Shown piece after piece: positions 23,347 to 34,600 of a stretch of 64,000 nt of DNA. Positions within the stretch are counted from its first letter, which is position 1; each line of letters opens with the position of its first letter. Source of the stretch: Mytilisepta virgata (Eukaryota; Mollusca; Bivalvia; Mytilida; Mytilidae); assembly GCA_028015205.1 (NCBI GenBank), contig CM051510.1:31558580-31622579 (forward strand). Reading direction: 5' to 3'. The translations under genes were made by a program, and so were the position numbers. Below the pieces are notes generated by a model. The model was given only the letters and a program-made list of their open reading frames with translations. It did no database searches and was not told the origin of the DNA.

Positions 23347-23482
23347 ACTTACTGACTGAGTAGTCGGGGAATAGTAAGTTTATTGTCCCTCTGAACAACT
23401 ATTGCCCCTCGGCGTTGCCTCGGGGCAATAGTTGTTCCTCGGGACAATAAACTTACTATTCCCCTCTTACTCAGTCAATAAG
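23347..23482. mobile_element. Foldback element, about 136 bp
   Basis: GGGGAATAGTAAGTTTATTG and AACAACTATTGCCCC on the left return as CAATAAACTTACTATTCCCC and GGGGCAATAGTTGTT on the right. The two arms are separated by a short GC-rich loop near 23415. The hairpin is nearly complete. Confidence 0.85.
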
Positions 23483-23997
23483 TATATAATATTTACAGAA
23501 AACACACATCCTGTTAGGATTTCATAGATGTTTCATACTTTAGGCTGACTTTTATGCATCCTTATATGGCCTTTCTATAATTAGAATTTGGCATCAATCC
23601 GTTTTATAGGCATAAAACTGACACACAAATATTTTAAGTAATACTGATATGCAGATACAATGATGCAACTGTCTATTTTGACTGCTTGTTATTATGTGAC
23701 CAGATATTTACATCATCTGCATATAAAGAAGTTTTCCTAAATTTTGGAAAAAGTTTTGAAAATACAAATTTAGTTATAAATGTTTTTGTATGACACTCCC
23801 TTGAAAAAATTTAGTTCCATATAAATTGAATTTTAAAATTTTTGACAAGCATTTCATTTTAAATTTTGAAAATTTGAGTGGATAATTTTCGTAATCAGAA
23901 TAAGGAGAAATTAATAACCTCCCAGGACATAGTTTTCTAACAAATCTTGATCAACAAGTTACCTACGTATATATAAATCACACACAATGAATTTTAG

Positions 23998-24271
23998 GGG
24001 GCCTTGGTTTCCGAGTGGGCTAGTGGTCTAATGATCACTAGCCTGTCAACACTGGGGTTGTGAGTTCGAATCTCCCCTGTGGTGGGGTTGTGAGTTCGAA
24101 TCTCCCCTGTGGTGGGGTGTGTTCGACTTCGATCTAAATTGACAAGGATTGCCAATGTGGGTGGTTCTCTCAGGGTACTCTGGCTTCCTCCACCAACAAA
24201 AACAGGCCGCCTCGAAATAGCCAAAATGTGCTGAAAACAGGGTAAAACCCCAACTAAACAAACAAACAAAC
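23998..24271 (+). mobile_element. tRNA-derived SINE with duplicated B box
   Basis: The head GGGGCCTTGGTTTCCGAGTG resembles a Ser/Leu-type tRNA start with A-box-like sequence. A B box GTTCGAATC follows, and a 30-bp block containing it is duplicated in tandem (24054-24083 and 24084-24113). The body includes CTCTGGCTTCCTCCACC, and the tail is (CAAA)n. It matches the minus-strand copy at 48636-48905. The cloverleaf is not intact, so this is not a functional tRNA gene. Confidence 0.85.
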
Positions 24272-24595
24272 TGACTTTTATTGTGAAAAAAGTTCTATTT
24301 GTTTATTTTCATTTATTCTAGTGGTTTAATTACATTTTAAGTACAAATGTTTATATTGCATTATCCAGTTGGATTCAAACTTACAATGTCCCATTTTGAC
24401 AAGCTATCCTGAGTAGTAGTGGTTATAACAAGGAACCAACACCACTTATATATTACATTCAATTGTAAAGAACTGTATTTTTATGCACAAAAAAATGTAA
24501 AAAAATGAAAATGTACAAAGGAATCTTGTTTGTTCTTGGTTACAAATACTGCTGATGAGTCTATTTTGATTCTATGTGTTCTAAGGGGCACATCA

Positions 24596-25057
24596 CTTGT
24601 GCGTCCGACCGTTGAGTACTCCTCACCAGTTTGGGATCCGTACAAACAAAGCCAAATTAACCAAATTGAGCAGATACACCGTAAGGCAGCAAGATATGTT
24701 TTTAATGACTATAACGATAGATCACCAGGTGCTGTCACTGGTATGTTAAACAAACTAAAATGGGAAAACTTGCAATCCCGTAGAACAAAAGCTAAGCTTG
24801 TCTTGATTTATAAGATTAATGGGGGGTTGGTCGAAATCAATAATGACGTCCTGACACAATCTGACAGGCGAACTAGAGGCCTACATAAATTTCGACATAT
24901 ATATACAAATAAAGATTTTTTTAAATCATCTTTTTTCCCAAGTACTATTGCTGTCTGGAACGATCTCCCAGAAACAATCTGCATGTCACCCTCCCTAGAA
25001 TCCTTCAAAGGTGGTATCTCCACCTTAACATTTGGAGGTTCTAGTCTGGCTAATTAA
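24596..25057 (+). pseudogene. 5'-truncated LINE: C-terminal end of a non-LTR reverse transcriptase ORF
   Basis: The frame encodes LVRPTVEYSSPVWDPY, then an IEQIHRKAARYV segment, and ends near AVWNDLPETI and SLESFKGGI before a stop at 25055. These are the hallmarks of the region after the reverse transcriptase domain in CR1/L2/Jockey-type non-LTR retrotransposons. The polymerase motifs, endonuclease and ORF1 are absent, as expected for a 5'-truncated insertion. The upstream ATG at 24530 is in frame, but the sequence before about 24596 does not look like LINE protein. It lies opposite in strand to the host gene, within an intron. Confidence 0.85.
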
Positions 25058-25264
25058 TTAGTGTATTTAGCCACTGTACATAATGTGAATACATTTAACA
25101 TTAAGCTAAAACTAATGTTATTTTAATTTGTAATTGAACTGTGGCAAATATTTTTATTTTATTATAACAAAATTTTCGACATCCATTTGCATGTACATAG
25201 CGCCACAGTTTCGGGATATTCCACACTCCGGCACCGGAGTCTTTCCCGTACCAGGAAGAAGAAG

Positions 25265-25588
25265 AACTGTATTGTATTTTATCAGTTGCCGACGTAAACC
25301 GCTGGTTTTACCGTCGCAAATTGAGTTTACCTGGCGACGCGTAGGTAAACAGATATTTGCGGTGGTAGAACCATCGGTTTATGTCGGCAACTGATAAAAT
25401 ACAATACAGTTATCCCCATTCTAATGCAACCTCCTTTAAACGTTAAAAAATAGAATAAAAAGTAAACAGGAAACGTCAAATGCGTTTGCGCATTAACGTT
25501 GTCGTCAATGGTTCCGACGGTAAACCGTGGATTTTACGCTTGACGCTATCCAATCAAAAAGGACGTTATATGTTATGTTGGATTAGAA
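25265..25588 (+). mobile_element. Foldback element AACTGTATTGTATTTTATC, copy 2 (fuller form)
   Basis: Same family as 4701-4967. This copy keeps the full hairpin: AACTGTATTGTATTTTATCA with GTTGCCGAC, and GTCGGCAAC with TGATAAAATACAATACAGTT. The single-copy tail ends near GACGTTATATGTTATGTTGG, only about 75 bp from the exon 2 donor. Confidence 0.85.
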
Positions 25589-25664
25589 AATTAAATTATC
25601 ATACGAATCTATGAGTTTGCTCTGTTTGAAACTGATTTTGTAAAATTGTAAAAATAAAACATAC

Positions 25665-25756
25665 CGGTCTTGTCATTTTGTCATCCTGGGATTTTTTCTC
25701 AGTTTCTGTCTTTTTAGGTGATTTGTCTTCCTCTACACCGCTGTCTGATGATCCGT
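25665..25756 (-). CDS. Coding exon 2: short charged linker
   Basis: A 92-nt exon between acceptor TTTGTTTTTCAG (after 25757) and donor GTATGT (25664-25659). It starts in phase 1, so the G left by the large exon plus AC gives Asp, followed by 30 codons beginning GSSDSGVEEDKSPKK and ending MTRP. It ends in phase 0. The content is polar, Lys- and Glu-rich and probably disordered, as expected between the projection region and the repeats of a tau-type protein. No known domain is present. The strong splice sites and matching phase are the main support. Confidence 0.82.
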
Positions 25757-28700
25757 CTGAAAAACAAATTTAAAATTTATAAAGACGTTATATAATACTG
25801 TAAGGGATAATAGAGATAAAATTATTGGATACTCAAATTCATAATATCCAAAAATCATGTTACAAACTGTATATGAGTATTTTATTTTCTGTAAATTCAG
25901 TGTATCCAATCATCGGTGATTATAGAAGTTTGAATTCCAACGTCTTCCACTGAAATATATAATGGTACAAATTTGGATCGCATTGCTAAATTGGATAAAT
26001 CCGGAAATGTCCACAAATTTACAGAAAAAATGGATACATCAATTGGGTACAGTGAATCTTATATTCTGATTTTTTTAATTCAATTTTTTTTCTGAAACAA
26101 CTGAAAACAAATCACTGCAAAGCACAATATTATAGCTTATTTTTTCAAAAATAAACCCTCAAAAGTCATATGATCATTTGGCATCTGCATATTATCCATT
26201 TAATTTTTTTTGTTCACAAATAAAACTTTTCTTAAATACTTCTTACTTCAAGTGACAGCAAGATAAGACACAGCAACAAAAGTATACTTTCATCTTCTTT
26301 TAAAAGTAATGAGTAAAATTAGCTCTTTAAAAGATCTTAAAAGAAATATATCAGAATTATCTCCCCTAAGAAACTTTAATAAGGGAGGTAATTTACTATT
26401 GTTATTCAGGTTATTCCTTAACTAAAGAATTTAATTTCACCTATTAAATTCTGTGTCACTTTTTCCATTAAAACATTAGAAAATATTTTGCATGATATTA
26501 AAATAAAAGACTGACCAATCAAATTGATCGGTAACAATGTAGATATCTTCTTATTGAAAAACATTACCAAACAATAAACAACTAATACATTCAATTATTT
26601 ATATATCAGTAAAGTGTCTTTATGGTTAAATTCACAAAATATCCATTTTGTCAAAGTTTAAATTATTTAATTTTCTATCAAACATGAAAATGGCTGACAT
26701 TTGCCTCCTTGTACATGTAATAACATTTCAAACTAAATTGAAAATAATATTTGAAGAATGTATGCCAATAAATTTTTTTGAAAAATGGATTCAACCAAAA
26801 AACTATATACAATCAGATAATAATGCTGTGAAAATCACTAATTGTTCAAGGTGCATGTGATGGCAAACAAACAGCAACAGACATCCTAATTCATTAACTT
26901 ATTGCTTTGCATGTAGATATTGAAATTTCTATTATCTTATTAATTAATCATGGAGGACAATATCCACTTAATACACTCTATTTCAAAAGCAGGCCACGCC
27001 AAATTTACTTCATATATTGTTTTGACATATGGGTAATATTTAAAGAATATCATCCTTAGCTTGAAATCTTTTTAAAGAATAAAACAATTTGAAATTTTTA
27101 TAATTTATTTTGGGTTCCTATAAATTATTTGATTTTCATATTTTTATTGAGCTTAAACATAGTACTGGTTTCCAGTATTCTAATTAACTGTTATATAGAA
27201 TACTTGGATATCATGAAATATTATCAATTAAGGGGAAATAACTCCTGGTTAATTTTTGAGATTGTATTCTGACAGAAAATGAAATTAATTTGATGTGGCC
27301 TTTGTAAAAAAAATGTTGAAAGAAATTATATTTTGTGATCTCAAGAATTCAAAAATAAAAACAAGTAGATATTTATGGAAAAATACAAAAGCTGTGAATA
27401 AAATTCAAAGATCGTGCAAATAAAATTAATGCAAACAAACATGCAGTATTTTAAGGCATAAGAAATTAAAAAAATATCCTGTACTGTTACGGGTGTGTAA
27501 GGCTATGAAATATTAACCTTTCAATGCTCATCAATTTTGTTTAAAACAACTTCTCTGGGAAATTTTTCATTTTTAGTCTAACTGTATCTCAGGTGGAAAT
27601 ACTGATTTTCCTCCCCTGCTGCATGTCAAAAACATGAAATTAAAATAACAGCCAAGGAAGGGGAGCCAGGGTGAGAATAAATTTATTCCGCCAAATTTTT
27701 TTAACATACCTCAACACTAAATGATTAATCCATAAATTTTGAATAATTTTACATTGGGATGTCACTATATAATAAACCAGTGAAAAGTAAACAAATAACT
27801 AATAAATTCTGTAATTAAAAGAACTATAAAATCATTGCTACAGTGAAAGCGAAAACTGCAAAAAAAAAACACACTTTCAATACCTGATAATTAAATGTAA
27901 AACACAGGTGGTCTAACTAAAATCAAACTGAAATGTAAACAAAAAACATTTAACAGTGAAAAAACACATTACAACACTTGTTTTTGTTACTTAGAGGAAG
28001 CCTATCTGAAAAGCTCATCTACTGGTTGACTGGTATGGAATTTTCAAGTGATATTTATTTTCACTGGAGATGTTGTACTATCAAATTACAAAGGTAAATG
28101 TCACTGACATTATGTAATGCAGGACAGTGATATAACTATCACTTACGGTTTTTCATTTTTATCTGACAACTATTTCTGTGGATTGGAAAAAAATATATAA
28201 CCAATAGTTCTTAAAATCAGTCATTTTATGTGTGTGTGGAATGGAAAAAGGGCGAAAGGGGGGGGGGGAGGGGGTTGCTGGGTAAAATGTACTCTTACAT
28301 TAAGTAATTCATCAATTAAATTTTGACCAATTTTGACAATTTATGACAATCTGAAGTCCATATATATAAATTTTAATACATGTATGCAAAGGAGTAAGGA
28401 AATAAAACATATAATATCCTATTGGGTTCTTAAATTCATGGATTTATTGACCCAATATATCCACAACAATTTATCCCATAAGAAAGGGTAGAGACAATGC
28501 CATCATTTACCCCTAATGTGAAACTGAAAAGGCTCATGGCTCATATAAATTTATCAAGCTTTTTTTCATGACAGGTGTATTTCCGTAGTGTCCTTTATAA
28601 ACGATAGTTGCAAATAAAGCAGCCTACGGTGGAGGACTGGGTAATCATTAACATGTTTAACTCCGTTCTTCATATCCATGAACCGAATCAGGACTCCATT

Positions 28701-29735
28701 AATGGTTGACCCTTTGTTATATTATTGTGTTATGTTCATTGTATGTCTTTATTTGGGATTTCTGGTTACTTTTGTTGGCTGTTTTATTTCTGCACAATTT
28801 ATTTAAAGCTTGTGTTTTAGCGGTATTCCTTGTTAAAGGGCCACATGAGAACCCCTAGATGTAACCATTTTTTTTCTTTTGCTCATTCCCGTGGTGTTTT
28901 GACAATCATGATGCTTACCCCATATCCTTATATTCACATACTCTAAAACTGTATATCAGCCTAAGCCTTCAGGATTGGAGAAATTTTTATCTTGGCTGTT
29001 TAACTGTTTTAGACAGTAGAAATTTCTCTATATTGTTAACCAATAAACTGCTATTTAAATTTTTTTAGCTAATGCAATAACTATTACAATTTACTCTTTT
29101 TTATATAAAATTAAGAGTTTTGGGGATACTTTTGAAAATCATGAATGAAGGGAACTGAACAGAAATTTTAAAATTTGATTATAATACAGTTACCTCCCTT
29201 TTGTATGTTTTTAGACTAAGACAAAAACATAAAAAAAACATGCAACATGCAATCTCATTCAAACATTCAACAACAAAAACATGCAAAAACAAAAATTATA
29301 ACAAAACTTTATTAAAAAACTGAAAAAAGAAACCACAACAGAAAAAAATGGTCAGATAAATCATATAAAAAATGCCATGAATCATATATTGAAATCAAAT
29401 CTCAGCATGCCAAATTCTTTTGACTTGTAATGAAAGAACAAAATATTTTTTGTAATCAATATTCAACATGTAGATGGAAAAAATTCAAAATTATAAACAT
29501 TTTCTATTTTCAAATTTTTCAGTCAGGTTGAGATCACTAACAACTGATCTCAAACTGCAAAACTGAGTTTGATTTTGTGTAAAATTTAAGAAAAATATAA
29601 AGTTTTAATCTCATGATTTCATTTATATATTTCTTTCATTCTTTGTAAACTCTAGCCAAGCTTGGAATGCTTAAGCGGGTGTTAGTAAAATAAACTCAGG
29701 CTTGCCATACAATGCTAAACAGAGTGTGAATAAAC
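25757..29735 (-). other. Intron between the large coding exon and exon 2
   Basis: 3,979 bp, GT-AG. AT-rich, with a G tract near 28259-28274 and a stretch at about 28560-28880 of more balanced composition that looks repeat-derived. No exon or clear transposon ends were found. Confidence 0.75.
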
Positions 29736-32700
29736 CTTTTTTTGATCTTGTAATTCTGTATCTAGATGGTGCTGTCTTTGGAATGCTTCTCATTAGTTTG
29801 GTCGGACTAGAACTACCTTCTGTCGCTGATTTATCGAAAGTTCTTGATTTGTTCAGACTACTAGCAGTTGGTCTCGTCAACGAACTGGTTCGTGATATGT
29901 CTATTGATTTAGGTCGTTGTCTAACCTGACTAGGTTTTGCAGGTTCTGTAGATGGGGACGGTCTAGATTTACGAGATGTGTCCCTTGGCATACGTGTTGT
30001 AGTGGGTGTAGTCTTACTGGAAGGTGCTGTAGTCACACGGCTGGCAGACATACTCCGTTTATCCATTCCTGCTTTTGTTGGTGCAGACAGTTTACTTGGT
30101 GTGTCTTTTTTATAAGTTGTTTCCTTTGGAGTTTTCTTGGTTTCCTTGGTAACATCTTTCTTAAGACCTTCTGGTTTTGAGAATTTTGTAGTTTTTTTCA
30201 GTAGAGATCCTTTTTCTACTTTTCGAATGTCTGATTTTTTTGTGCTCTCAAGTCCTTTTTTGACTTCAACTTTTTCAATAGTATCTGTGTCTAACTTTGA
30301 ACTTTTTTCAGTCAGGTCAAAACTGATCTTTTTCTGTTCTTTCTCTGGTGTAAACTCCTCAGAAGCAGACTGGGATATTCCGTTCTGAAGGTAGGTGTGT
30401 TCTTCTTCTTTTTCAGGAGTAACGCCCTCTGATTCTGAATGAGATACTCCATTCTGTAGACATGGTTGATATGTTTGAATGTTTGAATCTTGATCGACCG
30501 TTTCTTCAACAAGAGATGAAGTCATAAGATTTTTTTCATTTTCTCGTTCCACATACATGTCAGTATTTACATCACTAGATGGTGACTGCAGCATGTCATC
30601 CTGAGACAGCGGTGACTGTAATGCAGAATCTACATCCCCCTCTTCACCATAGCTGTCGATTGGAGTTTCCGGACTTGCAATGCCTTGAACATTACCAGCG
30701 TCGGGAACGCAGGCCGATTCCAAACTCTCAGCAGAAAATAGTTTTTCAAATTCTGGTTCTTTTAATATTCCATCTTTCTTCATTTCATCAGTTTGTTTAC
30801 TGTCTATTCCTGCATTCTCATCCATGCTTAAAGTTTCTTTTATTGGCACATTTAAGGGTTCTAAATTTTGTTCGGCAAAAGGAACAGAAGTTTCTGTAGC
30901 AACTTGGTCTACACCAATTCCTTCATCAACTGCTTCACTTTCTTTTAATTCTCTAAGTTGATCCATTTCATTTAACATTTGCAGATCATTTTCTCTTACA
31001 TCTTGAGTTTCTTTTTCATTGTAGTTGTCCTTTTCATCTTCCAGTATGTCTCTTTCATCCAAAACACTTGAACCGTTCATTTCCGACTCTTTCATCTGAC
31101 TTTCTACTTTTTCATCTTCCGGTGATATTTCTGGCATTGATTGTTCAAACTCACCTTCCTCACCTCGGAATTGTTCATCTTCAAAAGTTTTGTCTTCATC
31201 AAGGACAAATGATCCTTCCATTCCTGATTCTCTCATTTGATTGGCTGGAATTTCATCATCTGGTGATACTTCTGGGGTAGACTGTTCAAATTCTGCTTCA
31301 TCACCTCCAAATTTTTTGTCTTCAAATGTTTCTCCTTCATCAAGAACAAATGACCCTTCCATACCTGATTCTCTCTTTTGGCTGTCTGGAATTTCATCAT
31401 CAGGTGACACTTCAGGTGTCGACTGAACATACTCCTCCTCGGTTTGATCAAAGTGTTTGTCACCAAATGTTTGCCCTTCTTCAAGGACAAAAGAACCTTC
31501 CATGCCCGATTCTCTCATTTCATTGGCTTGAATTTCATCTTCTTGGGATATTTCTGGGGAAGATTGAACAAATTCTTTCTCTGTTTCATCAAATGCTTTA
31601 TCATCAAAAGTTTCACCTTCTTCAAGAACAAAAGAACCCGCCATACCAGATTCTTTTGTTTGATTGGCTGGTATTTCATCTTCAGGTGATATTTCAGGTG
31701 TAGATTGAACATACTCCTCTTGTGTACCTTCAAACTGTTTGTCGTCAAAAGTCTCATCTTTGTCTAGGACAAATGAACCTTCCATGCCTGATTCTCTCAT
31801 TTGATTGGATGGAACTTCATTATCCGGTGAAACTTCTGGTGTAGACTGTTCAAATTCCCCTTCTTCAGCACCAAATTTTTTATCATCAAAAGTTTCACCT
31901 TCATCAAGGACGAATGAGCCTTCCATTCCTGACTCACGAGTGTGATCTGGTAATATTTCCTCATCAGAAGTCTCATCATCTGAAGGAATCTTTTGTTCCA
32001 ACTGTTCATTTTCTGTTTTTTGTCTTTCTATGATTTCCTCAGAAGCTGGGTGTTCTACATTTTGTAAACTTTCTCCCACCAGGTCAAAGTTTTCTTGTGG
32101 TTTTGTCTCTTGGAAATCTCCATGCACAGACCCATTAGCTTGACTCATCAGACCTAGTTCCTTATTTGGTGATTCATCCTCCCCTTCTGAGGAAATGGAC
32201 TCATCCATATCATTATCATCATCAAAAGTTTGTCCCTTGTCTACATCATTAGATTTTTCCATTCCAGATTCTTTCACTTGCATTTCATCTTCACCATCAG
32301 AATCATAATCCTCCTGTAGCTGACCTTGACCATCATTTTCATTTGACATTGTTTCAGATGTTTGTGTTTCCAATGGATTCTGCTCGAGACTTTGATCAAC
32401 AAAATTTGACCTTGAGAATTCATCCATATTCTGTTCCAAAATTTGATTTTGAACATCAAAAGTTTGTAAGTTGTCTCCCTTTAATTCCTTGCCCACTGTT
32501 TCAGCAGAAGATATCTCCTCTGACTTGGCCTGTAATAAATCTAATTGTTCATCTGCGGTCATTCCTATGTTTTCATTTTTATATCTTTCAGAATCATCAA
32601 CAAATGCTTCTTGCTGATCTTGAATATATTCATTTGTATTTTGCTCGACATTTTCTTCATGAACCAATTTTTCACTATCTAAACTTAAGACAGCTTTATC

Positions 32701-34401
32701 AATAACAGTTTCCACTTCAGGTTCCAGCTGTTCTTCTAACATCTGAACTTCTTGATCTACACTCTCATCAACAATGTCTGACCTTATTTGACCTTGATCT
32801 GATTGCAGAAAATCCAAAGGTCCAGATTCTGTTGGATAACTTTCGACTGGGTAATTTTGTTCAGAAACTATTCCAGCACTGCTTGAAAACTGCTCATCAA
32901 AAGTTTGATCTTGTTGTTCCATTACATCTTGTTCTGTCAAGTCAGATGGGTTTTCAATATTAGTTTCTGCAAATTCTTTTTCAAATGGAGCTAGATCGCC
33001 TGTTTGCTGAGCTTCTTTTAATTTTCGATCAAAATCAGAAAAATCTTCATCATTTTCATCTTCGTAATCGGATTCTTCCGATTCCTCCATTAAGGTACCT
33101 CCAACTAAACCACTTATTTGACACTGCTCTTTTAGTTGACCTCCTGCGAAATCTTGAAACTGAGGTCCTCCTTCCATTTCAGCTGACTGATTAGGGTCAG
33201 GTGTCAATGACCTTTCTTCAAGGTCAGAATCATCACTTTCAATAGTACCAGTGCTTGTTTTGGGAACTAATTCCTTTTCTTCAGAAGGAGTCACAGCCAC
33301 ATTTTCCTCAAACACCTTTTCACTTACATCAACATCTTTTTCTAAATTGCATTCAGTTTCTGGTTTAATTTCTCCTTCTAAAGCAGCTTCTAATTTTGAA
33401 AATCCTTGTGCAAAAGGATCTAAATTGTCTGAAAAAGTTGGTTCCTGAACTTTTTCAGCAATATTGCCATTTTCTTCGTCTGAATACTGAACCTCTTGAC
33501 CCATGCCCTCATCAAATGGAACATTTTTCGAAAAGTCTGTTTCTTGTTCCATTTTTCCAGCACCTTCAACATTTGGATCTGACTGACTATCTAAAATATT
33601 GCCTGTATCAATGTTTCTATCTTCTCTTCGCGTTTCTTGGTTTTCACTAATTTCAGGTACAATTTGTTCGAGATGAGCTTCTTGTTCTATTTTTCCATCA
33701 GAATTCTCAGAATAGTCACTGTCTTCAGAATCAACATATTCATCATCTATGTTTTCATCCTCATTATAAAAATCATTTTCTATTGCCTCATTTCTATCTA
33801 TCAACATACTGTTTGCTTGTAAATCAGAATCATCACAACTCTTTAATTCTGTATCTCCTCCATGTTTTATTCCAACAAACCTAGAATGCACCGGTGAAGA
33901 CTCCATCATCAGAAGATCTGGCTGTTGTGAAGACATTACATGCTCTTCATAGCCAGTTTGAGCTGAAGTCATTTCTGAAAGATCATTGGCTGAAAATAAA
34001 TTATCTCTAAAACCATTCTCTGCATGTCCATTTTTTGATTCTACCGAAAGTGGATTCATATTTAGTAGATCTGGTTGGAAAGGATTTTGTTGTAAACTAC
34101 TAATGTTTTCTTCCTCCTTCATTTGACGGTCAAAGAACATTTGCTCCTCTCGTTCAATATCTACATTCGAATCTGAAAGACTAGAATCAAGTAATTCCTT
34201 CCCAGTATGAGAAGGAATGAAAGAACTCTGGTTTTGTGTGTGAAAAAGGCTGTCATCCACCTCATCGCCATGGTAATCATCCTGGTATCCAGGCACTTGC
34301 TGATTTGCCATCTGATATTTTAAAAGGTCACTTTGATCCATTTCATCATAAGGATAATGATCTTTATGGTCACTATGTTCAAGGTCAAGTTTATCATCCA
34401 T
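29736..34401 (-). CDS. First coding exon: acidic projection region plus basic Ser/Pro/Lys-rich region of a tau/MAP2/MAP4-like protein
   Basis: A single 4,666-nt coding stretch of 1,555 codons plus one base. The ATG at 34401 has A at -3 and G at +4. The open frame continues 21 codons past the proposed donor to a stop near 29671, but the GT after the AAAAAAAG tract (29736/29735) leaves phase 1, which the next exon completes as Asp, so I end it there. Residues 1-1350 are strongly acidic (runs of D, E, S, Q), with an NPF at about 106-108 and two QPDLL motifs near 109 and 160. Six 47-residue tandem repeats occupy 822-1103, with a degraded seventh after them. Residues about 1355-1555 switch to basic and Ser/Thr/Pro/Lys-rich, like the proline-rich microtubule-flanking region of tau and MAP2. 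No catalytic domain, signal peptide or membrane segment is visible. The acidic part has no family-specific signature; the assignment rests on the downstream repeat exons. Confidence 0.88.
31093..31938 (-). repeat. Coding minisatellite: six 141-bp units (47 residues each)
   Basis: Units begin at 31938, 31797, 31656, 31515, 31374 and 31233, exactly 141 bp apart, so the frame is kept. Each encodes 47 residues starting [RK]ESGM[EA]GSFVL, followed by an ETFDDK-like core, an EF/EYxQSxPE segment and an acidic SPDDEIPANQ-like end. A diverged unit (ESEMNGSSVL) follows at about 31092 and a weak precursor (ESGMEKS) precedes near residue 715. Ser and Thr next to Pro or acidic residues suggest phosphorylation sites, which is inference. 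Copy number could vary between alleles because the units are so regular. Confidence 0.93.
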
Positions 34402-34448
34402 TATTCTATTAATAGTTTTCTTACGTATTTCAGCGTCTCAATATAAAT
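34402..34448 (-). other. 5' UTR part of the first coding exon, with splice acceptor
   Basis: Forty-seven bases precede the ATG. On the minus strand they follow a pyrimidine-rich acceptor ending TCTTTTCAG at 34449. No in-frame stop was seen between this acceptor and the ATG, so an upstream coding exon cannot be excluded, but the good Kozak context favours initiation here. The transcript must therefore start further right, in 34449-64000 or beyond. Confidence 0.6.
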
Positions 34449-34600
34449 CTGAAAAGATAAAAAGAAAAATGTTATTTCTTTCATATAAAGAATATAACAC
34501 TGTAATAAAAACTTTCTTAAATGAATTTATAGATGTATTTTATAAGAATCAAAACAAACATAACCATGAGCAGGTCCTAACTCAGTTATATACAGTTTTA

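Larger units (their letters stand above)
16200..25664 (-). other. Long intron between exons 2 and 3
   Basis: 9,465 bp. The part from 16200 to about 20500 is AT-rich with no repeat or gene that I can support. After that come a ggggcataa-type repeat (20511-20898), a direct duplication (21078-21302), an inverted element (21905-22015), a minisatellite (22128-22280), a possible microexon (22547-22555), a foldback (23347-23482), a SINE (23998-24271), a LINE fragment (24596-25057) and a foldback element abutting exon 2 (25265-25588). Confidence 0.75.
4508..34448 (-). other. Gene span: tau/MAP2/MAP4-family microtubule-associated protein (nine coding exons seen)
   Basis: The gene reads from right to left. 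Exons 34448-29736, 25756-25665, 16199-16121, 15475-15396, 13605-13507, 10564-10475, 9633-9544, 5991-5902 and 4597-4508 join with GT-AG borders, and each donor phase matches the next acceptor (phases 1, 0, 1, 0, 0, 0, 0, 0 after each exon in turn). The product would have a long acidic N-terminal projection region, a basic Ser/Pro/Lys/Thr-rich region, and six C-terminal tau-type microtubule-binding repeats. Proteins of this family bind along microtubules in the cytoplasm and stabilise or space them. Vertebrates have three paralogues (tau, MAP2, MAP4) and most invertebrates studied have one, so I give no single symbol. Joined coding length is about 1,792 codons to the end of the sixth repeat. The C-terminal tail, 3' UTR and promoter are not securely visible. 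Confidence 0.88.

Noticed and set aside
23998..24075. A tRNA gene
   Set aside because: A- and B-box-like motifs are present, but no complete cloverleaf; the attached body and (CAAA)n tail identify a SINE.
24530..24595. N-terminal part of the LINE open frame from the ATG at 24530
   Set aside because: These 22 codons do not resemble reverse transcriptase; they are probably flanking sequence that happens to be open.
29671..29735. Last 21 codons of the long open frame as protein
   Set aside because: Splicing at 29736/29735 matches the phase of exon 2, and the remaining codons look like intron read-through.
30312..32459. Other minus-strand open frames inside the large exon
   Set aside because: They are alternative frames of the 141-bp repeat and its surroundings; the long 1,555-codon frame and its splice phase explain the region.
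29702..33822. Many plus-strand open frames opposite the large exon
   Set aside because: They are antisense shadows caused by the low stop-codon frequency opposite an acidic, repeat-rich coding region.
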